DNA from: Christensenella sp964494645
Lineage (GTDB): Bacteria > Bacillota > Clostridia > Christensenellales > Christensenellaceae
DNA length: 64,000 nt
Reading direction: 5' to 3'
NCBI GenBank assembly: GCA_964494645.1
Contig: CAZBSH010000003.1
Coordinates: 17,678-81,677 of the forward strand
Below are positions 58,502 through 64,000 of the stretch, piece after piece; within the stretch, counting starts at the first letter, position 1, and each line of letters starts with the position of its first letter. The position numbers and the translations under genes are program-made. The notes under the pieces were generated by a model. The model worked only from the letters and a program-made list of their open reading frames with translations, did not search any database and had not been told where the DNA came from.

Positions 58502-61500
58502 TCACACCAAACTGCAGTGCATAAGCCGCATAAAATACAGATATCTCTCTTTTACGGGGATTCCGCTAATGTCTGTTAACGCGCGCGCATAAAGGTCAAG
58601 CTGTACCGCATATCCTTGCGCCGTTTTTTCTACCGTTTGTTCACTCACGCGATCCGTTTTATAATCCACCAGCACCCATTGCCCGTCCTCCAAAAACGCC
58701 AGATCTAAGATCCCCTGTACAAGCATTTTTCCCGTACCCTCAAAACCGACACTGTGCGCGTCAACTTGCAGGTTAAAACTCTGCTCACGCAGCACACGCG
58801 GCGAAGCTTTGATCCGCTTATAAAGCGGCGTACGCAAAAAAGCCTCTGCCATCTCCCGGTTTTTCAAAATCGCTTCTTTCTCTTCCGGCGTAATGATATT
58901 GCGCGCAAACATATCCTCTGCCGCCTGCGCTACATCCTGTCCCTTTGTAACGCGCTCCATCACGCTGTGCACAAGCGTACCCAGCCGCGCCCCTGTGATC
59001 TCTTCCGCTTCTTCTGTTTGCGGTCTCAAAAACGCGCGAACCGCTTTGTCTTGCGATTGCTTGAGCGCACTTACCGATACCTTTGCCGGAATGACCGGCT
59101 GCCTGCAAATGCTGATCAACTCTGATGGCTGTGTCTTTTCAAGCAGCTCCTCTTTGAATGCGGCATAATCAAATGTTTTGCTCGCTCGCTCCGTCTGTTC
59201 GCTGCCCGCAAAAAGTGTCACCGGGATTTTATTCGTTCCCGTGTTTGCCGCCATTATCCAATCGAGCATACATTTTACATTCTGATAATTCTCCGTCGTG
59301 CGCATCAATTCCCACGTCGCAGACCGTTTATCAAGATCAGACACATTACCTGTCAAAAAGAGCTTCTCTTTGGCGCGCGTCATCGCCACATACAAAATGC
59401 GCAGCTCCTCTGACTTATATTCGCGCAGCAATCGCTCTTTTACAAGAACAGACTCTGCCGTATCCCGCCGCAGCAGGTTTTGGTCGTCTACATATTTTGC
59501 CACAATCCCATAATCCGAGTGCAGCAAGATGCTCTTATTTAATTCCTGCGGTCGCAGTGTCGCTTCCATGCGCGCAATATATACCACCGGGAATTCAAGC
59601 CCCTTGCTGCCGTGGATCGTCATAATGCGCACACAATCCGCATCAACGGGCGGTGTTCCCGTACTGATATATGCGCCATCCCTTTTTTTGATGTCTGTAA
59701 GCGCACGCAGCAACAGATACAAACTGTTGCCGACCGTTTGCGCCGTTTGCGCCGCCAGCTCCATAAAACATAGGAATATACTCCGTTTGAGCGCGCCGCC
59801 CGGCGTACACGCCACATACGTTTCAAAATCATATTCCCGCTCCACGCGCATCAAAAACTCAGTCAGGGACAGGGAACGCGCGTATACCCGCAGCTTTTTT
59901 AGTGTATCGTAAAACATTTTTAATCGTCTGCCCAACACGTTTTCCTGCTGGGCGTACGCTTCTGCCGCAGCGTAAAAAGGGATCCCTCGCTCATTTTTCA
60001 ACAACCGTATCTCCGCAAAATCCTGCTCGTCAAATCCGCCGATATACGAACGCATGACAGAAAGCAGCGGCACATCTTGCCGCATATTATCCGCAAGCCG
60101 CAGCAAATTGACAAACAGCTCGATCTCTTTCAGATCCTGCGCCTGTTCCATGTCCACGACGCAGGGAATCCCCCGTCCGCGCAATTCATTTTTCAGCACA
60201 TTCAAAAACTCGCTGCGCGACCGCAGGAGGATGGCGATGTCTCCATACCGCACGCGCCGTTGCTCACCTGTGTGCGCATCGCGCACCGTTTCTTTGCGCT
60301 GTTTTTCAATACTGTCCGCGATCATCGCCGCCTGCCGCGCGTTTTTTTCGCCTGTATCAGCCTCGCACAACAGTATTTCCGCGTGCCCGCCCTCCACATT
60401 ACACAGCAGCGACTCACCCTCGTCATAGACGATCTCTCCTGTCTGCTCGCTCATTACGCTATCCATCACAAAGTTCACCGCTTCGATCACGCCGCGGCTG
60501 CTGCGGAAATTGTCATTCATCAGAATGATCTCGTTTTCTTGTGTCTTTGTTTTAAATTCCTGCGCCTTTTGCTTGAATATCATCGGATCTGCCAGCCGAA
60601 ATTTATAAATACTCTGCTTAATATCCCCCACCATAAAAAGGCTGCCGCCTGCGCTTACCGCCTTGATGACCTCCTCCTGTACGGGATTGGTATCTTGATA
60701 CTCGTCCACAAACACATGCGAATATTGCTGCGCATAGAACGAACGCACCTCGCTGTCCTGTAAGGCACGCAGCGCGAAATGCTGCAAATCTTCATAATCG
60801 AGTACGTTGCGCTCCTCTTTCTTTTCCGCGTACCGCTGCGAAAATCCGCGCACCAGCGAAACAAGTGCATCCACATCCTTCTGCGTATGCGCAAGCTCCT
60901 CTTTTGCCGTTTCACAAAAGCGCCCATAACGCTCATCCGTCAATACATCCTTCAAATGCGCGCGCGCCGTTTTATACAACAATCCGATCTTATCCTTGTG
61001 TTCGTCGCACAGCTTTCGCTTACACGCGGGAAGCGTACTGCGCGAGAAACGCTCTGTCATTGCAACAAGTCCTTCATCCCGCGCACACTCGATCATCTCA
61101 TTGAGCAACGCGGCACAATCTTCGTCCTTCTTCTGCTGTTCTTGGTCAAACGCGGAGGAAATATCCGCCGCCAGCTCCATCAGCTGCCTTGCTTCAAATA
61201 GCTTGCGCAACATACCGGCCTCATATTCGTCCCGCAAAAAATTGATGTAGTCGTCGCCCTTGCGAAGGGAACTTTCCGCCCAGGAAAAGGGATCCGGCTT
61301 GCTCATCATATAATTGTAACTATCAAAAACATATTCCATCAGGCTCGTGTCGTTTGCGCGCGTGGTATAGCGCGCCACAAGACGCAAAAAGCCTTCCGCC
61401 TGCTCCTCATAACAGTCGTCAAACAATTCGCGCGCCGCTTCCGCGCGCAGCCGATCTGCCTCATCACTATCAGCGATCCTGAAATTCGGCGATATGCCAA

Positions 61501-61828
61501 GCAGTGAATAATTTTGCCGCACAGCCTTGCCGCAAAACGAATGGAAGGTAGAAATATCCGCCAGAGAAACAAATTCAGCCTGCTGCAAAAGGCGCACATC
61601 ATTTTGCGCCGCCTGAAAAATCTCGCGCGAAATACGCTGACGCATTTCTGCCGCCGCCGCGTTTGTGAACGTCATGATCAGCATATTGCGGATATCGCAT
61701 CCGTCTACCACCAGCCGCGCGACGCGCTTGGCAAGCACGCTTGTCTTTCCGCTGCCAGCCGCAGCGGAAACCAATACGCTTGTACCATCCGTTCCAATTG
61801 CCCTTGCCTGTTTTTCCGTAAACTGCAT
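58502..61828 (-). CDS. addA: ATP-dependent helicase/nuclease subunit A
   Basis: 1108 aa, slightly short for AddA. UvrD-type motifs: Walker A SAAAGSGKTSVLAKRV (~20-35), motif II FVDEYQDTNPVQ (~375), motif III GDIKQSIYKFR (~398), motif V IHGSKGLEFPVVYI (~745), motif VI YVAMTRAKEKLFL (~825). The C-terminal nuclease has QGILDLAFLEDGQWVLVDYKTDRV (~1045-1070) with D and DYK. With AddB it resects double-strand breaks for RecA and degrades linear DNA. It starts one base after the addB stop. Confidence 0.96.
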   Translation of the reverse strand: MQFTEKQARAIGTDGTSVLVSAAAGSGKTSVLAKRVARLVVDGCDIRNMLIMTFTNAAAAEMRQRISREIFQAAQNDVRLLQQAEFVSLADISTFHSFCGKAVRQNYSLLGISPNFRIADSDEADRLRAEAARELFDDCYEEQAEGFLRLVARYTTRANDTSLMEYVFDSYNYMMSKPDPFSWAESSLRKGDDYINFLRDEYEAGMLRKLFEARQLMELAADISSAFDQEQQKKDEDCAALLNEMIECARDEGLVAMTERFSRSTLPACKRKLCDEHKDKIGLLYKTARAHLKDVLTDERYGRFCETAKEELAHTQKDVDALVSLVRGFSQRYAEKKEERNVLDYEDLQHFALRALQDSEVRSFYAQQYSHVFVDEYQDTNPVQEEVIKAVSAGGSLFMVGDIKQSIYKFRLADPMIFKQKAQEFKTKTQENEIILMNDNFRSSRGVIEAVNFVMDSVMSEQTGEIVYDEGESLLCNVEGGHAEILLCEADTGEKNARQAAMIADSIEKQRKETVRDAHTGEQRRVRYGDIAILLRSRSEFLNVLKNELRGRGIPCVVDMEQAQDLKEIELFVNLLRLADNMRQDVPLLSVMRSYIGGFDEQDFAEIRLLKNERGIPFYAAAEAYAQQENVLGRRLKMFYDTLKKLRVYARSLSLTEFLMRVEREYDFETYVACTPGGALKRSIFLCFMELAAQTAQTVGNSLYLLLRALTDIKKRDGAYISTGTPPVDADCVRIMTIHGSKGLEFPVVYIARMEATLRPQELNKSILLHSDYGIVAKYVDDQNLLRRDTAESVLVKERLLREYKSEELRILYVAMTRAKEKLFLTGNVSDLDKRSATWELMRTTENYQNVKCMLDWIMAANTGTNKIPVTLFAGSEQTERASKTFDYAAFKEELLEKTQPSELISICRQPVIPAKVSVSALKQSQDKAVRAFLRPQTEEAEEITGARLGTLVHSVMERVTKGQDVAQAAEDMFARNIITPEEKEAILKNREMAEAFLRTPLYKRIKASPRVLREQSFNLQVDAHSVGFEGTGKMLVQGILDLAFLEDGQWVLVDYKTDRVSEQTVEKTAQGYAVQLDLYARALTDISGIPVKERYLYFMRLMHCSLV

Positions 61829-64000
61829 CTATTCTTCTTCCTGCCGTATCCTGTTTATCGTCTGTTCCTTCTCTTCCTCCAAAAGAACGCGTGACATATT
61901 GCCCGCATATCCTTCATCAAACATACACACGCTTGCAAAATCGCAATAATCGCATCCTCTGCCGGTTCTGTAGGCATAAGGTCGTATAGACGTGTCGCCT
62001 TCCCGGATGTTTTTTGCTGCGTCCGCAATCAGCTTTTTTGCAAATCCCAGCAGCGTGCTGATCTCCTCCTGCCCATACTGCCGCCGTCGGGCATTTGCGT
62101 CAAATCCGCCGTCGCGCAGTACGCGCAACCGCAGCGAAAACAAGCTGTTGCCCGCTGTTCCAAAAAGCTTTGCGGCAACATCCTCATCAACGCCGCAAAT
62201 ACCCGCCATGCGGTAAGCCTCTGCAATGTCACCATTCTCATCGCTAAATTCCGGCAGATGGATATTAAAATAATTCGCGCCCGCAAAACGCGCGCCTTCT
62301 CCAAGAAGCGCGAGTACCGCCATGATATAGATCACAAGCTGCAGCGAAACACCGCCCGCAAAACGTCCAAGATCAAAATCGTGTTCGCCCGTCTTATAAT
62401 CCACAATATCAAAATATTGTTCGCCATCGAGCTGCGCCGTATCGATCCTGTCGATCTTTCCATCAATCTTGATGCCGTCCCCAAATTCCTGCGAGAACCA
62501 AAATTCGCTTTCGCGCGGCTTCAGTAATCCTTCGCGCGTTTGGGCGCGGATCGCCGCCGCCGCCAGCCTTACCTCTCGCTCCACAGCGCGTAACACGTTT
62601 TCATTGTGTTTATTAAGCGTAAACTTTTCCTGCTGCGTACGCGCGTCCTTTACACATTTGTCGATCAATTGCGAAAACGTCTGTTCCGGTATATCCACCC
62701 AGCCTTGCTCTGCCTGAGAGACCTCCTTTTGCAGGTTATCCAAAATATCGTGCGCAAAGTTTCCAACATCCATCGGGTTAATCGTGTATTCTTGCGGCAC
62801 ATCTGTTTTGAGCCCATATTGCATAAAGTGTTTATACGGACACTCATAATACTTTTCCAGCCTGCTCGCGTTACCGCGTATTTCTCCGTACAGTGCTTGC
62901 GCCGCCGCTGTTTTCAAGGTCACCGGTCTATTTTGATATGCCATTCCGCGCTCCAGGGCACGCAACTTTTCAGAAGCTTTGTCGTCCCCCAGTATTGCCG
63001 CCAACCGGCCTTCGTCATACACTGTGTCGATTCCGTCCGCTATATTGCGCAACACCTGTGCCGCTTGCGCGTATGCGTTTGTCCGAAGCATATATGCGCT
63101 ATCCGCCGCCCTGTTTTGCTTGACGCTCCCAAACAGGTCAAGAATGCGCTGCGCAACGGATGATATCTTGTTTTTTCCATCGTCCACATAGCTCAGGAAC
63201 AACTTTTGTGTCGGCTTGGTGAGTGCTTTCAAGATCGCCAGTTTTTGCTTTTCCACATTTCCCGTGAAGCGAAGTCCCGCAAGCTGGCCAAGCATCAGCT
63301 CTCGCTCATAGTCCGCCAAAATATCCGAGCTTTGCAAATAGTTTGGCAGATTCCCCTCGTTTGCGCCCACCACAAACAAAGCACGGATATCGCCTAATCG
63401 GATATAAGATATCTCTCCCGCCGCTACCTCGTCCGCGCTTGGCGGAATCACATTTATTTTTTGCGCGCCAAACCCTGTTTCCAGCAGCGCTTTCAATTGT
63501 TGTCTCGTGATATGTGTATCCCGCAAAATCTCCTGCGCTTCCCGCAGGATATGCATTGTCTTTTCAAATACCTGCGTTCCAAATTCCGCACTCTTAAGCA
63601 ACCCCGCTTTTTCAGCCGACGCAATGTGCGCCAATAACTTATTTTGCGCATTCATCTGTTCTGCATACCGCATCACGCACGTGATCAACTCTCCTGCTGT
63701 TTTTACTCCCGACGCGCCCTTGCGCAATTGTTCAATGGGCAGCATCAGCTTCTCACGCGCTTTTTCTGCCAGCGGATCAGCAAAAGGCTTTAAAAACGCA
63801 AACCCGTCGCGTATATGCGCGTAAGCATAGTTATGAAGCATCTCTGCCTCGCCGGATGTTACCCCCGCAAGCCCTGTTTTGGCATGCGCAAGCAACGTAT
63901 CCTTTTTCATGCGCCCCTGCGAAAGCTCCAGCGCGCTCAGCAGGTATACCGAAAAAACACTGTCAAGCAGCGTTCGCTTTCCGCCTGCGAAACATGGTAT
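61829..64000 (-). CDS. addB: ATP-dependent nuclease subunit B, N-terminal part beyond the window
   Basis: The frame is open to the window edge; an ATG at 63910 is internal, since the codons before it read GGKRTLLDSVFSVYLLSALE without interruption. The visible ~724 residues are the C-terminal two-thirds of a normal ~1150-aa AddB. Nuclease core: FDIVDYKTGEHDFDLGRF and QLVIYIMA. The Fe-S cluster cysteines are one in KYYECPYKHF and three in GCDYCDFASVC near the end. Helicase-like remnants (RALFVVGANEGNLP) appear earlier. It binds Chi-like sequences in homologues. Confidence 0.95.
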   Translation of the reverse strand: MPCFAGGKRTLLDSVFSVYLLSALELSQGRMKKDTLLAHAKTGLAGVTSGEAEMLHNYAYAHIRDGFAFLKPFADPLAEKAREKLMLPIEQLRKGASGVKTAGELITCVMRYAEQMNAQNKLLAHIASAEKAGLLKSAEFGTQVFEKTMHILREAQEILRDTHITRQQLKALLETGFGAQKINVIPPSADEVAAGEISYIRLGDIRALFVVGANEGNLPNYLQSSDILADYERELMLGQLAGLRFTGNVEKQKLAILKALTKPTQKLFLSYVDDGKNKISSVAQRILDLFGSVKQNRAADSAYMLRTNAYAQAAQVLRNIADGIDTVYDEGRLAAILGDDKASEKLRALERGMAYQNRPVTLKTAAAQALYGEIRGNASRLEKYYECPYKHFMQYGLKTDVPQEYTINPMDVGNFAHDILDNLQKEVSQAEQGWVDIPEQTFSQLIDKCVKDARTQQEKFTLNKHNENVLRAVEREVRLAAAAIRAQTREGLLKPRESEFWFSQEFGDGIKIDGKIDRIDTAQLDGEQYFDIVDYKTGEHDFDLGRFAGGVSLQLVIYIMAVLALLGEGARFAGANYFNIHLPEFSDENGDIAEAYRMAGICGVDEDVAAKLFGTAGNSLFSLRLRVLRDGGFDANARRRQYGQEEISTLLGFAKKLIADAAKNIREGDTSIRPYAYRTGRGCDYCDFASVCMFDEGYAGNMSRVLLEEEKEQTINRIRQEEE

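Noticed and set aside
59158..63824. Long plus-strand frames opposite addA/addB
   Set aside because: Shadows of GC-biased third positions in genuine genes; no domains or ribosome sites.
63910..64000. addB beginning at the ATG at 63910
   Set aside because: The frame continues upstream without a stop to the window edge and encodes family-like sequence, so this ATG is internal.

Overview
The window is chromosomal DNA of a Bacillota bacterium, most likely an anaerobic member of class Clostridia. The clues are the long Alu-type SRP RNA, AddA/AddB in place of RecBCD, consensus -35/-10 promoters with strong purine-rich ribosome binding sites, a rubredoxin and flavodiiron oxygen-defence pair, and a ferredoxin-like GlpA. 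A Christensenella-like organism is a plausible guess from gene content, but the sequence alone does not prove it. I see no rRNA, tRNA, CRISPR array, insertion sequence or prophage.

Layout. 0-2.2 kb (minus) holds a PadR-controlled set of small membrane proteins. 2.3-5.0 kb (plus) carries an MFS exporter, a FUSC-like membrane protein and a methyltransferase. 5.0-9.4 kb holds ffs, purA, a lipoprotein and an acyltransferase/DUF6320 pair. 9.4-16.3 kb (minus) is a housekeeping block: rpmE, yqhQ-like, prmC, prfA, a ZIP transporter, tsaC, ywlE, rpiB and upp. 16.4-21.2 kb (plus) holds a phosphoesterase/sugar kinase pair, a DHA2 exporter and htrA. 21.2-21.8 kb has no normal gene but encodes two predicted short RNAs. 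Their promoters and the htrA promoter share an array of four TTCA-type boxes at exactly 11-bp spacing. 21.8-25.8 kb (minus) holds a nitroreductase, DUF3795, an MBL hydrolase, lnt and a NagD-like phosphatase. 25.9-29.0 kb (plus) holds a phasin-like protein, a UbiB-like kinase and a TIM-barrel isomerase.

29.0-42.8 kb (minus) is one run of 14 genes and the most unusual locus: FGGY kinase, RbsB/A/C-type importer, E3, TIGR04076, class II aldolase, aldo/keto reductase, SorC-type regulator, E1 alpha, E1 beta, E2 and an UlaE-like epimerase. It looks like a complete system for taking up, phosphorylating, rearranging and oxidising a sugar, with its own divergent ThDP/lipoyl dehydrogenase. 43.2-49.1 kb is a glycerol operon (glpK, glpA-like, FAD oxidoreductase, DUF1667) that continues into a monoacylglycerol-lipase-like gene. 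49.2-50.9 kb is a flavodiiron/rubredoxin/DUF1858 unit. 50.9-58.3 kb has a PHP phosphoesterase, lplA, a tautomerase and a second, canonical 2-oxoacid (or acetoin) dehydrogenase complex. 58.5-64 kb is addA and the 3' part of addB, which runs off the window.

How it fits together. Two lipoyl-dependent dehydrogenase complexes, one lipoate ligase, a sugar operon and a glycerol operon point to fermentative carbon metabolism feeding acetyl-CoA. All functions are inferred from motifs and gene order; no database search was run.
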